A DNA stretch of 64,000 nt, from the NCBI RefSeq assembly GCF_016584105.1, contig NZ_NRSM01000007.1, positions 62,001-126,000 on the forward strand. The letters run 5' to 3'. The notes beneath the pieces are model-generated. The model was not told the origin of the DNA. It saw nothing but the letters and a program-made list of their open reading frames with translations, and made no database searches. Shown here one piece after another: positions 48,264 to 58,046 of the stretch. Position 1 is the first letter of the stretch, and every line of letters starts with the position of its first letter. This DNA comes from Ectothiorhodospira shaposhnikovii (GTDB taxonomy: Bacteria > Pseudomonadota > Gammaproteobacteria > Ectothiorhodospirales > Ectothiorhodospiraceae). The translations under genes and the position numbers were made by a program.

Positions 48264-48833
48264 ATGTCATCACCACAATCCGGTCCTTCGCGCCGTTACC
48301 TGCTGCCGATCCTGCTGGCGCTCGCCCTGATTTCCGGCACCGCGGCCAGTTTCGGTTTCAGCCTGTTCTCCTCCGGCAAGCAGGCAGACAGCGCGCTCAC
48401 CGGGTCCGGGATGCTGGGCCAGCAACGCCCCGACTTCATCCTGCCCGACATGCAGGGCCGGGAGCGCACCATCTCCGAATGGGACAACCAGGTAGTGCTG
48501 GTCAACTTCTGGGCCACCTGGTGCCCCCCCTGCCGCAAGGAGATGCCCACCTTCGTGGAAATGCAGGAAGCACATGAGGCCGCCGGCTTCACCATCGTGG
48601 CGGTGGCCATCGACGAACATCAGGCGGTCCGTGACTTCATGGACACCTACATGGTGAATTTCCCGGTGCTCATCGGCGAGGACACCGCCATGGAAGTGGC
48701 GCGCCGCTACGGTAACCGCTTCGGCAGCCTGCCCTACAGCGTGCTGCTGGACCGGGAGGGTCGAATCCGGTATATCCATGCGGGTGAGCTGACGCGGGCG
48801 ACGCTGGAGCGGGAACTGCAGCCGCTGCTGTAA
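48264..48833 (+). CDS. TlpA/ResA-like thioredoxin-family protein
   Basis: This 189-residue periplasmic reductase is anchored by an N-terminal helix (about 12-34). The thioredoxin fold has the redox motif WCPPC in FWATWCPPCRKEMPTF and the cis-proline in GSLPYSVLLDREGRI. Proteins of this type reduce apocytochrome c or other periplasmic thiols and receive electrons from DsbD, whose gene is immediately upstream. The specific client is unknown because no cytochrome maturation genes are in the window. Confidence 0.92.
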   Translation: MSSPQSGPSRRYLLPILLALALISGTAASFGFSLFSSGKQADSALTGSGMLGQQRPDFILPDMQGRERTISEWDNQVVLVNFWATWCPPCRKEMPTFVEMQEAHEAAGFTIVAVAIDEHQAVRDFMDTYMVNFPVLIGEDTAMEVARRYGNRFGSLPYSVLLDREGRIRYIHAGELTRATLERELQPLL

Positions 48834-48856
48834 CGGCGCCCCCCCAGCGCGGTAAT

Positions 48857-48878
48857 TCGCCGACAAGCCGGCTCCCAC
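48857..48878. repeat. Single REP-like palindrome
   Basis: The core GCCGACAAGCCGGC with flanking CTCCCAC, read in reverse as GTGGGAGCCGGCTTGTCGGC, resembles the REP unit common in Pseudomonas (GTGGGAGCGGGCTTGCCCGC). It lies 24 bases after tlpA. The rest of the 48834-49113 gap before aroQ shows only a small hairpin near 48943. Confidence 0.45.
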
Positions 48879-49113
48879 GACACACGAAAAACCGCCACAA
48901 CCCGAACGAGCCCCGCAAAACCTCTCGGAAAATTATTAGAACATGCCGGAAACTTCGGCAAAAACCCCATGATCCGGCATATCCTCTGGACACCACCCCA
49001 ACCATGAGGCACAATCCCCTGCACCTTGGGGGTATTCATCTTTCCTGCGTCTGACCGCGGCTTTCACCCCGCAAGGCCCGGCATTTTCCAGTCCTCGCGA
49101 TGTTGTGAAGCCC

Positions 49114-49557
49114 ATGGCCAAGTTCCTGCTGCTCAACGGTCCCAACCTGAACCTGCTCGGCACCCGCGAGCCGGGCGTATACGGCAGCAAGACCCTGGAT
49201 GACATCGTCCAGGCCCTGACCGAACAGGCCCGACAGGCCGGCCATGACCTGGACGCCTTCCAGTCCAACGCGGAACACGCCCTGATCGACCGTATCCACG
49301 CCGCCCGTCACGAAGGCGTGGACGGCATCCTGATCAATCCGGGCGCCTACACCCATACCAGCATCGCCCTGCGCGACGCCCTGCTGGGCGTGGCCATACC
49401 GTTCATTGAAGTGCATCTTTCCAACACCTTTGCCCGCGAGTCCTTCCGCCACCACTCCTACCTGTCCGACGTGGCCGCCGGTGTGATCATCGGCCTGGGC
49501 CCCCACGGGTATGCGCTGGCGCTGCAGGCCGCCATGCAACTGACCAACCGAAGCTGA
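49114..49557 (+). CDS. aroQ: 3-dehydroquinate dehydratase, type II
   Basis: AroQ dehydrates 3-dehydroquinate in the shikimate pathway. The 147-residue protein has [16 protein letters not shown], the catalytic tyrosine in the GVYG loop (active-site lid), [19 protein letters not shown] and [33 protein letters not shown], all typical of the dodecameric type II family. The ATG at 49114 is used; a GTG three codons earlier is possible. accB starts six bases after its stop. This aroQ-accB-accC order is common in gammaproteobacteria. Confidence 0.96.
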   Translation: MAKFLLLNGPNLNLLGTREPGVYGSKTLDDIVQALTEQARQAGHDLDAFQSNAEHALIDRIHAARHEGVDGILINPGAYTHTSIALRDALLGVAIPFIEVHLSNTFARESFRHHSYLSDVAAGVIIGLGPHGYALALQAAMQLTNRS

Positions 49558-49563
49558 GACGCC

Positions 49564-50031
49564 ATGGATATCAGAAAAATCAAGAAACTGATCGAACTGC
49601 TGGAAGAATCCGGCATCAACGAGATCGAGATCCAGGAAGGTGAAGAATCGGTCCGCATCACCCGGGCAGCCCCCAACAGCGGCACCGCCTTCATGATGCC
49701 GCCCCAGCAGTACATGGTTCCCGGCGCCGCGCCCGCCGCCGCACCGGCCGCGCCGGCACCGGCGCCCGCCGTGGAAGACAAGCCCGCCCTGCCCTCCGGC
49801 CACCAGGTCACCGCCCCCATGGTGGGCACCTTCTATCGCGCTCCCACCCCCGGCGCCCGCGCCTTCGTGGAAGTGGGCCAGTCGGTGAATGCCGGTGATA
49901 CCCTGTGCATCATCGAAGCCATGAAGATGCTCAACCAGATCGAGGCCGACAAGGCGGGCGTGATCAAGGCCATCCTGGTGGAAAACGGTCAGCCGGTGGA
50001 ATACGGCCAGCCCATGTTCATCATCGACTGA
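49564..50031 (+). CDS. accB: Biotin carboxyl carrier protein of acetyl-CoA carboxylase
   Basis: This 155-residue protein has an N-terminal domain ([30 protein letters not shown]), a Pro/Ala-rich flexible linker (about 55-75) and the biotinyl domain with the biotin-attachment lysine in [15 protein letters not shown]. It carries biotin between AccC and the AccAD carboxyltransferase in the first step of fatty-acid synthesis. accC begins 26 bases later. Confidence 0.97.
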   Translation: MDIRKIKKLIELLEESGINEIEIQEGEESVRITRAAPNSGTAFMMPPQQYMVPGAAPAAAPAAPAPAPAVEDKPALPSGHQVTAPMVGTFYRAPTPGARAFVEVGQSVNAGDTLCIIEAMKMLNQIEADKAGVIKAILVENGQPVEYGQPMFIID

Positions 50032-50057
50032 ACGACGACCAGGGGCCAGACAAGCAC

Positions 50058-51404
50058 ATGTTCAACAAGATACTGATTGCCAACCGGGGTGAGATTGCCC
50101 TGCGGATCCTGCGGGCCTGTCGCGAGATGGGCATCAAGACCGTGGCGGTACATTCCGACGCGGACCGGGATCTCAAGCACGTGCGCCTGGCGGACGAGTC
50201 GGTGTGTATCGGCCCGGCCCGCTCCATCGACAGCTATCTCAACATCCCCGCCATCATCAGCGCCGCCGAGGTCACCGACGCCGAGGCCATCCACCCCGGC
50301 TACGGTTTTTTGTCGGAAAACGCCGACTTTGCCGAACGGGTGGAATCCAGCGGCTTCGTCTTCATCGGCCCCCGGGCCGACACCATCCGCCTGATGGGTG
50401 ACAAGGTCTCCGCCAAGGACGCCATGATCGCCGCCGGCGTGCCCTGCGTCCCCGGCTCCGGCGGCGCCCTGGGGGACGATCCGGAAGAGAACCTGGCCCT
50501 GGCGCGCAAGATCGGCTACCCGGTCATCATCAAGGCCTCCGGCGGCGGCGGCGGCCGCGGCATGCGGGTGGTCCACTCCGACGGTGCCCTCATCAACGCC
50601 ATCTCCCTGACCCGCAGCGAGGCGGCCTCCGCCTTCAACAACCCTACCGTCTACATGGAGAAGTATCTGGAGCGCCCCCGGCACGTGGAGATCCAGGTGA
50701 TCGCCGACGAGCACGGCCATGCGGTCAGCCTGGGGGAGCGGGACTGCTCCATGCAACGCCGCCACCAGAAGGTGATCGAGGAGGCCCCTGCCCCCGGCAT
50801 CACCGAAGAACAGCGCCACACCATCGGTGAACGCTGCGCCGACGCCTGCCGCCGGATCGGTTACCGGGGCGCGGGCACCTTCGAATTCCTTTACGAGGAC
50901 GGGGAGTTCTACTTCATCGAGATGAACACCCGCGTGCAGGTGGAACATCCGGTGACCGAGATGGTGACCGGCATCGACATCGTGCGGGAACAGATCCGGG
51001 TGGCCGCCGGCGAACCGCTCAGCTTCACCCAGGAGCAGGTCAGACTGCAGGGCCACGCCATCGAATGCCGCATCAATGCGGAAGATCCGGCCACCTTCAT
51101 GCCCTCTCCGGGGACCATCGGCCAGTACCACGCCCCCGGCGGGCCGGGCATCCGCGTGGATACCCACATCTATAACGGCTACAAGGTGCCACCCTACTAC
51201 GACTCCATGATCGGCAAGCTCATCAGTTACGGGGCCACCCGGGAGATTGCCCTGGCACGCATGCGCGGGGCACTGTCGGAGATCGTGATCGAGGGGATCA
51301 AGACCAACATCCCCCTGCACCGGGATCTGATCAATGACGTGGCCTTCCAGAACGGCGGCACGGACATCCACTACCTGGAAAAGAAACTCAAGGCACAGAG
51401 CTGA
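50058..51404 (+). CDS. accC: Biotin carboxylase subunit of acetyl-CoA carboxylase
   Basis: This 448-residue ATP-grasp enzyme carboxylates biotin on AccB. It starts [26 protein letters not shown] and has the glycine-rich ATP loop [14 protein letters not shown], the [12 protein letters not shown] motif, [14 protein letters not shown] and [18 protein letters not shown] with its metal-binding and catalytic residues. The length is that of E. coli AccC. Its stop overlaps the prmA start (TGATG). Confidence 0.98.
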   Translation: MFNKILIANRGEIALRILRACREMGIKTVAVHSDADRDLKHVRLADESVCIGPARSIDSYLNIPAIISAAEVTDAEAIHPGYGFLSENADFAERVESSGFVFIGPRADTIRLMGDKVSAKDAMIAAGVPCVPGSGGALGDDPEENLALARKIGYPVIIKASGGGGGRGMRVVHSDGALINAISLTRSEAASAFNNPTVYMEKYLERPRHVEIQVIADEHGHAVSLGERDCSMQRRHQKVIEEAPAPGITEEQRHTIGERCADACRRIGYRGAGTFEFLYEDGEFYFIEMNTRVQVEHPVTEMVTGIDIVREQIRVAAGEPLSFTQEQVRLQGHAIECRINAEDPATFMPSPGTIGQYHAPGGPGIRVDTHIYNGYKVPPYYDSMIGKLISYGATREIALARMRGALSEIVIEGIKTNIPLHRDLINDVAFQNGGTDIHYLEKKLKAQS

Positions 51405-52291
51405 TGATCCAGATCACCATTCCGGCCACGGCCGAGCAGACCGAAACCGTGGAAGACGCCCTGCTGGACCTGGGGGCCATTTCGGTCATGCTGCGGGACG
51501 CCGGGGACTACCCCCTGCTGGAACCCCTGCCGGGGGAAACCCCCCTGTGGCCGGACACCCTGGTGACCGGACTGTTTGGCCCCGACGCGGACATCCCCGG
51601 CCTCACTGCCGCCCTGGCCCGGGCGCTGGGCCTGGAGCCGGCCCGCATCCATCACGAGATCCTGCCGGACCAGGACTGGGTGCGGGCCTGCATGGATGAC
51701 TTCAAGCCCATCCGCTTCGGGGAGCGCCTGTGGATCGTTCCCACCTGGCACGAGGCGCCGGACCCGCGGGCGGTCAACATCCGCCTGGACCCGGGCCTGG
51801 CCTTCGGCACCGGCACGCACCCCACCACCGCCATGTGCCTGGGCTGGCTGGACCGTCACGCCCCCGTGGACCAGGAGGTGCTGGATTACGGCTGCGGCTC
51901 CGGCATCCTGGCCATCGGTGCCCTGGCCCTGGGTGCCCGTCATGCCTGGGGCGTGGACATCGACCCCCAGGCCATGACCGCCACCCGGGAAAATGCCGAG
52001 CGCAACGGCATCGCCCCGGAGCGACTGCACGCGGCGCTGCCCGACGCCCTGCCGGACGAGATCCGCTTCGACCTGACCATGGCCAACATCCTGGCCGGCC
52101 CCCTGATCGCCCTGGCCCCGGCCCTGGGTCGACGCACCCGGGCCGGGGGGCGCATCATCCTCGCCGGATTGCTGGACCGTCAGGCCGAGGAAGTCGCCTC
52201 CGCCCATGAGCCCTGGTTCGAGATGAGCGTGGCCGACCGGCAGGACGGCTGGACGCTGCTGCAGGGGGTGAGGCGCGTCAATGCGCCCTGA
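51404..52291 (+). CDS. prmA: Ribosomal protein L11 methyltransferase
   Basis: PrmA trimethylates ribosomal protein L11. The 295-residue protein has an N-terminal L11-binding domain (about 1-95, with LLDLGAISVMLRDAGDYPLLEP) and a class I methyltransferase domain with FGTGTHPTTAMCLGWLD, VLDYGCGSGILAIGALALGA (the AdoMet loop) and MANILAGPLIALAP (the NIL motif). It is translationally coupled to accC. The DUF3426 gene follows nine bases after its stop. Confidence 0.96.
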   Translation: MIQITIPATAEQTETVEDALLDLGAISVMLRDAGDYPLLEPLPGETPLWPDTLVTGLFGPDADIPGLTAALARALGLEPARIHHEILPDQDWVRACMDDFKPIRFGERLWIVPTWHEAPDPRAVNIRLDPGLAFGTGTHPTTAMCLGWLDRHAPVDQEVLDYGCGSGILAIGALALGARHAWGVDIDPQAMTATRENAERNGIAPERLHAALPDALPDEIRFDLTMANILAGPLIALAPALGRRTRAGGRIILAGLLDRQAEEVASAHEPWFEMSVADRQDGWTLLQGVRRVNAP

Positions 52292-52299
52292 AAACCCCC

Positions 52300-53292
52300 A
52301 TGCTGAAGGTTTGCCCACACTGCCAGGCCCGGTTCTATGTCAGCGATTCGCTGCGTAAATTTTCCGGCGGGCAGGTCAGGTGCGGTGAATGCGGCAAGAC
52401 TTTTGATATTCAGGATCCATCATCCCCCTCGCCCTTGTCCTGGGTGGAGCCATCAATCCCCACCCTCGGGGAAGACACCCCCAAACCATCTTCCCATTCC
52501 CCCTTCGAGGCAGATTCCGGGACCATTGAGAACGCCACGCAAGACGAGGGCGAGATCGTCGACTTCGACCCGCAGGCGGAGCCGAAGAGCGCTACCACCA
52601 CGCCGGACCTCCCCTTACCGGTACCGATAATACCCATACTGCCCCCCCCTTCCGTCATCCCCCATGGCAGGAGCATTCAGGCCAGCCCCGCTCCGGAAAT
52701 CATTGCGCCCCAGGCATCCGTCCCCATCGCCAAGGCCGACACCGCCAATCCGGACCATCCCGCGATGATACCGGCGGCCCTTCTCCCGGACCTGACACAG
52801 CCTGCCCCCCGGTCTCCCCCCCTCGGCAGCACCTTGATCTGGGCCCTGGCCTGCCTGACCCTGATAGCCCTTCTGGCAGGCCAACTGGCGTACAACGAAC
52901 GCGAACACCTGCTGAAACACCCCGGAGCCGAACCCTGGGTACGGCAAGCCTGCAACTGGCTGAACTGCGATCTGCCCCCGCCGGCAGACCTGAATGCAAT
53001 CCACCTGATCAACCGTCAGGTACACACTCACCCCACCTATCCAGGCGCACTCATGGTCACCGGGCGCGTGGAAAACCGTGCGAATTTCCCGCAACACTGG
53101 CCGGTCATGGAAATGGTCTTCATGGACATCATGGGTCGCCCCATCGCCGCGAGACGGCTTGCATCCGACGCCTACCTTCTCCACCCCGCCAATGGCCTGA
53201 TGCCCCCCGGAACACCCGCCGACATCAGACTGGACCTGAAAGATCCGGGCGCAGCGGCGGTATCCTACGAATTTCGTTTCCTTGCCCCCTGA
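52300..53292 (+). CDS. Zinc-ribbon and DUF3426 membrane protein
   Basis: This 330-residue protein has an N-terminal zinc ribbon of the MJ0042 type (cysteines at 5, 8, 28 and 31), a long Pro/Ser-rich cytoplasmic linker (about 38-175), a membrane helix (about 177-196) and a periplasmic DUF3426 domain (about 225-330: VTGRVENRANFPQHWPVMEMVF to VSYEFRFLAP). Homologues sit between prmA and dusB in many gammaproteobacteria. The function is unknown. The zinc ribbon could bind nucleic acid or protein at the membrane. Confidence 0.88.
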   Translation: MLKVCPHCQARFYVSDSLRKFSGGQVRCGECGKTFDIQDPSSPSPLSWVEPSIPTLGEDTPKPSSHSPFEADSGTIENATQDEGEIVDFDPQAEPKSATTTPDLPLPVPIIPILPPPSVIPHGRSIQASPAPEIIAPQASVPIAKADTANPDHPAMIPAALLPDLTQPAPRSPPLGSTLIWALACLTLIALLAGQLAYNEREHLLKHPGAEPWVRQACNWLNCDLPPPADLNAIHLINRQVHTHPTYPGALMVTGRVENRANFPQHWPVMEMVFMDIMGRPIAARRLASDAYLLHPANGLMPPGTPADIRLDLKDPGAAAVSYEFRFLAP

Positions 53293-53412
53293 CCTCTTTC
53301 AGATTTCAGACCACCTATCCCCACACATCCGGGAAAGGGGCTTTATACCCTGCCCCCCACTGGGTATCATGCTCTGTCCGGCGCAAACCACGCATCACGC
53401 CCTTTAAAGCCC

Positions 53413-54399
53413 ATGCACATCGGACCCCACACCGTCGACCCGCCACTGATCCTCGCGCCCATGGCGGGCATCACCGACCGACCCTTCCGTCAACTGTGCC
53501 GACAGCAGGGCGCCGGCCTGGCGGTGTCGGAAATGGTCCACTCGGACATGAGCCTGTGGGGGACCACCAAATCCCGCCTGCGCCTGGACCAGGACGGCGA
53601 GATCGCCCCCCGCAGCGTCCAGATCGCCGGCTATGATCCGGGGATGATGGCCGAGGCCGCCCGGGCCGCCGTCGACCTGGGTGCCCAGATCATCGACATC
53701 AACATGGGCTGCCCCGCCCGCAAGGTGGTCAACCGCAGCGCCGGCGCCGCCCTGCTGGCCGACCCGCCCCGGGTGGCCCGTATCCTGGCGGCCGTTGTCG
53801 CCGCCGTGCCGGTCCCCGTCACCCTCAAGATCCGCCTGGGCGTCGACCGGGATCACATCAATGCCCCCGACATCGCCCGTCTGGCCCGGGATCACGGCAT
53901 CCGGGCCCTCACCGTCCACGGCCGCACCCGCGCCTGCGGCTTCAAGGGGACCGTGGACTACCAGGCCATCGCCCGGGTCAGGCAGGCGGTGGACATCCCC
54001 ATCATCGCCAACGGCGACATCCGCACCCCCGAGCAGGCCCGACGGGTACTGGAGATCACCGGCGCCGACGCCCTCATGATCGGCCGCGGCGCCCAGGGCC
54101 GTCCCTGGCTGTTCCGGCAAATCCAGCACTACCTGACCCACGGCGAGCACCTGCCCGACCCCACCCCGGCCCAGGTCCATGCCCTGCTGCAGGCCCACCT
54201 GGGCCATATGTACGATTTCTACGGAGAGAACCTGGGGGTACGCACCGCCCGCAAGCACATCGGCTGGTATCTGGACGGCCGCCCCGGCGCCGCCGACTGG
54301 CGCCCCCGCATCCTGCGTGCCCCGGACCGCATCACCCAGCAACAGCTGATCACCCGCTACTTCCAGTCGCTCTGCCAAGGCGAGGAAATTGCCGCATGA
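53413..54399 (+). CDS. dusB: tRNA-dihydrouridine synthase B
   Basis: DusB reduces specific uridines in tRNA using FMN and NADPH. The 328-residue protein has LAPMAGITDRPFRQLCRQQGAG, INMGCPARKVVNRSAGAALL with the catalytic cysteine, TVHGRTRACGFKGTVDY and IIANGDIRTPEQA. The gene forms an operon with fis, whose start overlaps its stop by four bases, as in E. coli, where dusB protein feeds fis expression. Confidence 0.96.
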   Translation: MHIGPHTVDPPLILAPMAGITDRPFRQLCRQQGAGLAVSEMVHSDMSLWGTTKSRLRLDQDGEIAPRSVQIAGYDPGMMAEAARAAVDLGAQIIDINMGCPARKVVNRSAGAALLADPPRVARILAAVVAAVPVPVTLKIRLGVDRDHINAPDIARLARDHGIRALTVHGRTRACGFKGTVDYQAIARVRQAVDIPIIANGDIRTPEQARRVLEITGADALMIGRGAQGRPWLFRQIQHYLTHGEHLPDPTPAQVHALLQAHLGHMYDFYGENLGVRTARKHIGWYLDGRPGAADWRPRILRAPDRITQQQLITRYFQSLCQGEEIAA

Positions 54400-54647
54400 C
54401 TCACGAGATCAAGGGAGAGAGCGAAACCCTGGCCAAGGCCGTGTACCAGGCCCTGGATGACTACTTCGCCCACCTGGACGGCCACGAACCGGACAATGTC
54501 TATCGACTGGTGATGGAGGAGGTGGAGCGCCCCCTGCTGACCTCCGTGCTCAGGCACTGCGACGGCAATCAAAGCCGGGCGGCACAGTATCTGGGGTTGA
54601 ACCGGGGGACGTTGCGGAAGAAATTGCGGCAGTATGGGTTGGCGTAA
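54396..54647 (+). CDS. fis: DNA-binding protein Fis
   Basis: This 83-residue nucleoid protein is slightly shorter at its N-terminus than E. coli Fis (98). The C-terminal helix-turn-helix NQSRAAQYLGLNRGTLRKKL is highly conserved, and the dimerisation helix VYRLVMEEVERPLLTSVLRH is present. Fis bends DNA and regulates rRNA and tRNA genes, replication and recombination. It is the last gene of the conserved housekeeping block; the accessory acyltransferase locus starts 132 bases later. Confidence 0.97.
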   Translation: MTHEIKGESETLAKAVYQALDDYFAHLDGHEPDNVYRLVMEEVERPLLTSVLRHCDGNQSRAAQYLGLNRGTLRKKLRQYGLA

Positions 54648-54779
54648 GTGATCATCAGACCCGCCAGCAGGCCCATTACCTGCCATAATCACTCTATGTA
54701 GCCTCTGAGATTCAAGGAATGTGCCGTCCGTCTCAGCCCTGAACCCCTTGCGACGCTACCTTTGCGGAGGCCCCGGGAC

Positions 54780-55565
54780 ATGATCATCGCCAGCCGTTCT
54801 CCGGATGACCCAGATAAGGCCGCCGCACCCTCCGCTGTTGTTATGGATGCAGCAACGACGGCTCTTGGCGCACTGAATAAATGGTTCACCCTTCAGACAT
54901 GTGAAATGGGCTGCAGCAACCCCAACCTCTCCGAAATATTTGCCCTGCGTTACCGCACTTACTGCGAGGAACGGGGATTCCTGCCCATATCGGAATATCC
55001 TGACGGCCTGGAAAGAGATCCCTTCGATCAACGCTCTGCCCACTTTACCGCCAGAAACACCCAGGGCAACATTGCAGGCACCGTCCGCCTGGTACTAAGC
55101 CCCGGGGGGGAACCCTTCCCATTCGAATATCACTGCCCACCCTTCGAGAATTTCCTCCCTCCACCCGCCTCCTTGAGCGCCGAGGTATCCCGACTGGCGG
55201 TCAGCAGGAGCTATCGTCGCCGCACCGGGGACACATGGTTCGGTGTCAATGAGTCCGACGGCATGCCAGCGCCGAAACATCTGCCAGGGCAGGAACGAAG
55301 AAGCAACTCCCCCCTCCTGGTACTTGGACTTTATCGCCAGATGTACCGCTACAGTTGCGAAAAGGGTATCCAGTACTGGTATGCCGCCATGGAAAAATCG
55401 CTGATCAGGATCCTTTCCCGGTTCGATTTCGTGTTCGAACCCATTGGGGAGGAACGCGACTATTATGGCCCGGTGACCCCCTACCTTGCCGACCTGAGGG
55501 AAATCGAACGTCGTCTGCAGCGAACCAGGCCCGAACTACTCAGATGGTTCCAGCACGCGCCCTGA
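54780..55565 (+). CDS. PEP-CTERM/exosortase system-associated acyltransferase
   Basis: This 261-residue GNAT-fold protein resembles the family called PEP-CTERM/exosortase system-associated acyltransferase, related to acyl-homoserine-lactone synthases and N-acyl amino acid synthases (FeeM). Shared features are FALRYRTYCEERGF (about 51-64), the acidic LERDPFDQRSAHF with G.IAGTVRL, and AEVSRLAVSRSYRRR, which matches the ESR motif of LuxI-type enzymes. It should transfer an acyl group from ACP or CoA to an amine. The ATG at 54780 has GGAGG nine bases upstream and is better than the TTG at 54762. The AMP-ligase gene follows 25 bases later. Confidence 0.85.
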   Translation: MIIASRSPDDPDKAAAPSAVVMDAATTALGALNKWFTLQTCEMGCSNPNLSEIFALRYRTYCEERGFLPISEYPDGLERDPFDQRSAHFTARNTQGNIAGTVRLVLSPGGEPFPFEYHCPPFENFLPPPASLSAEVSRLAVSRSYRRRTGDTWFGVNESDGMPAPKHLPGQERRSNSPLLVLGLYRQMYRYSCEKGIQYWYAAMEKSLIRILSRFDFVFEPIGEERDYYGPVTPYLADLREIERRLQRTRPELLRWFQHAP

Positions 55566-55590
55566 TCAGGCCCTCGCAAGCGGAGTACGG

Positions 55591-57018
55591 ATGCACCGAG
55601 TAACAGACAATCTTCGGCGCACATGGAGACGCCTGCAAAGGCGCTTCCTGCTCCGGCAACTCTCCCGACAAAGACCGGAAACCCTGCGGGCCCTGTCACG
55701 TCGGCGCCTGGAGCAATGCTTTGCCCGTGCGGCCACCGGTTCGCCGGCCTATGGAACCCTGCTGCGTGAAGCTGGCCTCAACACCCACCCGATGAAGGCC
55801 GAGGCCATCCTCCGTGACGCGCCCTTGCTGGACAAAGGGAACACCTTCGGCCGTTTCCCACTACAGGCACTGATGATTGAAGGCACGCCGCCGCAGACAC
55901 TGGGCGGCATCCTGACCAGTTCCGGCCATGGAGGTGATCGTTTCGCCTTCGGCCTGACCACCCACCGACAAATGGCGACTGGTCCCGATGCCATCGACCT
56001 GGGTTTGCAGATGGCCTTTGGCGTGGATGACCACTCCACCCTGCTGGTGAACTGCCTGCCCATGGGGGTAGTGTTCAACTCGCGCACCGTCTGCGTGGCC
56101 AACGTCAGCGTCCGTGAAGACATGGCCCTGGCCATCATCCGCCAGGCCAGCCCCCTTTTTGATCAGGTGATCCTGTGTACCGACCCCCTGTTTCTCAAGC
56201 GCCTGCTGGACCATGCCGCGGAACAGGGGTTTGACTGGTCTCAGGTCCGGCTTCAGGCGATCCTTGGCGAAGAAACGTTCAGTGAGGATTTTCGCAGCTA
56301 CGCGGGAGCCAGGCTCGGCATCGACCCGGACACGCCGGAAGGCCCGATGATCGGCAGTTCCATGGGCGTGGGGGAACTGGGATTGAATCTGTTCTTCGAG
56401 ACCAGGGAAACCATCGCCGCACGTCGCGCCCTGCACCGCCGGCAACCGCTGCATCCCCCGCCCTTTTTCTTCTGCTACAACCCGTTGCGCACGCTGGTGG
56501 AAATCCACGCACCGGACGACAACGGCAACGGAGAACTGGTGGTAACGGTGCTGGACCCCCAAGCCACCATTCCGCTCATTCGTTACCGCACCGGCGACAC
56601 GGCCCGGTGGCCCCGGGCGGAGGATTTCAGCGACCTTCCCTGCCCGGTGGCCGAAGCCCTCCAGCATGGCCCCTTGCCCATGATCGCCCTGCAGGGGCGC
56701 GCCAAGGACCGGATCGGCTCAGGGTGGCGGGTGGATCATTTCAAGTCACTGCTGTATCGGGATCCACGGGTGGCAGACTGTGTGTCCGGTGCTTTCCGCG
56801 TCGACCCTCAGGCTCAACAATGGGAGGTACAAGTGCGCTCGGGGCTGGCAACACCATCTCCGGCGGAGGTTGCCGACCGCCTTCAGGCACTGGTCCATGC
56901 AGAGGCTGTAGACCGTCAGCGCCCCCCTCCACGGGTTCGCTGTTACCCCCATGAGGACTTCCCCTACGGGATGGGGCTGGATTACGAGCGCAAGTTCACC
57001 TATCTGCCTCGCGCCTGA
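55591..57018 (+). CDS. Adenylate-forming enzyme, PaaK/LuxE-like
   Basis: This 475-residue protein resembles phenylacetate-CoA ligase and acyl-protein synthetase (LuxE) enzymes. The phosphate loop is TSSGHGGDRF (109-118), GSSMGVGELGLNLF is the usual GxxE-type binding motif, and YRTGDTARW and GRAKDRIGSG correspond to the YRTGD and hinge motifs. It should activate a carboxylic acid as an acyl-adenylate, perhaps a fatty acid for the neighbouring acyltransferase. The true substrate and acceptor (CoA or a carrier protein) are unknown. It is convergent with the PEP-CTERM gene. Confidence 0.8.
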   Translation: MHRVTDNLRRTWRRLQRRFLLRQLSRQRPETLRALSRRRLEQCFARAATGSPAYGTLLREAGLNTHPMKAEAILRDAPLLDKGNTFGRFPLQALMIEGTPPQTLGGILTSSGHGGDRFAFGLTTHRQMATGPDAIDLGLQMAFGVDDHSTLLVNCLPMGVVFNSRTVCVANVSVREDMALAIIRQASPLFDQVILCTDPLFLKRLLDHAAEQGFDWSQVRLQAILGEETFSEDFRSYAGARLGIDPDTPEGPMIGSSMGVGELGLNLFFETRETIAARRALHRRQPLHPPPFFFCYNPLRTLVEIHAPDDNGNGELVVTVLDPQATIPLIRYRTGDTARWPRAEDFSDLPCPVAEALQHGPLPMIALQGRAKDRIGSGWRVDHFKSLLYRDPRVADCVSGAFRVDPQAQQWEVQVRSGLATPSPAEVADRLQALVHAEAVDRQRPPPRVRCYPHEDFPYGMGLDYERKFTYLPRA

Positions 57019-57050
57019 TCACCATCCCACCCCGCGGGAGAACAGACATA

Positions 57051-57989
57051 TCAGGTGCGGCGGCGACGGTTGGCGGCGAACCCCATACCCGCCAGTCCGA
57101 TACCCAGCAGACCCAGCATGGCGGGCTCAGGCACGGGGATTTCCTGGGCAGTCCAGCGGGCCTGGACAAAGATCTGGGTTTGGGCCTGCTCGGCAGCCCA
57201 CACCCGGAAGAACTCACCAGACTGGGGAGATGCGCCTGGATTGGTGCAGGGACCCTCTAACTCAAGCCCCGTACAGATGAGCACACCATTTCCGGGAGCC
57301 AGTTGAAAATCAATGGAGTAGAGGTAGTTATCCAGCTCAAAACTGAGGGAATCCAGCGCAATGTCCAACACGGTATAGACATCATCACAAGGAACCGTAC
57401 TGCCGGTGGGATTACCTCCCGGGCAGTTCTGGGCCAGACCGGTGTTCAGGGTTTCCCAATAGCTCACCCGGGTCACGGCATCCAGGTCTTCCAGCAACAT
57501 ACTGTCAAGACTGAAGGTTGAATCAGAAAAAACCCGGAAATTGCCGAGAATATCGGCGATCCAGAGGGGGTTTGGCACATTGCTGTTCAGTGGAACGGTC
57601 AGAACCTGATTCACCTGGGTCAACTGATCAATAGTCCACCACTGCCCCTGGGTCCACCCCGCACCTTGAAAAGACGGGCTGTTGGCGGAGGTGAATGACC
57701 CGATGGTCAGTGAACTGGTCGCGCCACCATTCATGGAGGAACTCCAAGCCAGCTGCTCGAAGGTATTCGCGGAACCAGGAGGGGTACCGACCGGGTTATT
57801 GGCGCTCAGGGTCAGACCGGTATTTGACGGATTGAAAAATGTCTCGGTATTACCATCGTTCTGGGGGTCAAGCCAGCCGGCGGCCTGCACGAAATACAGC
57901 TGAGTCAGCGGTGCGGCGCTGGCGGTGCCGACCAGTGCCCCTGCCGCAAGCACCGATGCCAGAGCAGTGATTTTAAATGATGTTTTCAT
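57051..57989 (-). CDS. PEP-CTERM sorting-signal protein
   Basis: This 312-residue secreted protein has an N-terminal signal peptide (about 1-26, ALVGTASA-AP) and a C-terminal PEP-CTERM signal: VPEP at 286-289, a hydrophobic helix (about 290-306) and RRRR at 308-311. Exosortase should cut near PEP and attach or release the protein at the cell surface. The body is Ser/Thr/Asn/Gly-rich, with two cysteine pairs and no recognised domain. No exosortase gene is in the window. The ATG has a GAAGGAG site, and a sigma-54-like promoter lies 58 bases upstream. Confidence 0.9.
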   Translation of the reverse strand: MKTSFKITALASVLAAGALVGTASAAPLTQLYFVQAAGWLDPQNDGNTETFFNPSNTGLTLSANNPVGTPPGSANTFEQLAWSSSMNGGATSSLTIGSFTSANSPSFQGAGWTQGQWWTIDQLTQVNQVLTVPLNSNVPNPLWIADILGNFRVFSDSTFSLDSMLLEDLDAVTRVSYWETLNTGLAQNCPGGNPTGSTVPCDDVYTVLDIALDSLSFELDNYLYSIDFQLAPGNGVLICTGLELEGPCTNPGASPQSGEFFRVWAAEQAQTQIFVQARWTAQEIPVPEPAMLGLLGIGLAGMGFAANRRRRT

Positions 57990-58046
57990 CTACGATCTCC
58001 TTCACGGAATAGGGGCACGAAGAATCGGCCTTACACACGCACCACC

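Noticed and set aside
54669-54684. Sigma-54-like site before the acyltransferase gene
   Set aside because: GG and GC spacing is right, but only 7 of 12 positions match, which is expected by chance in GC-rich DNA.
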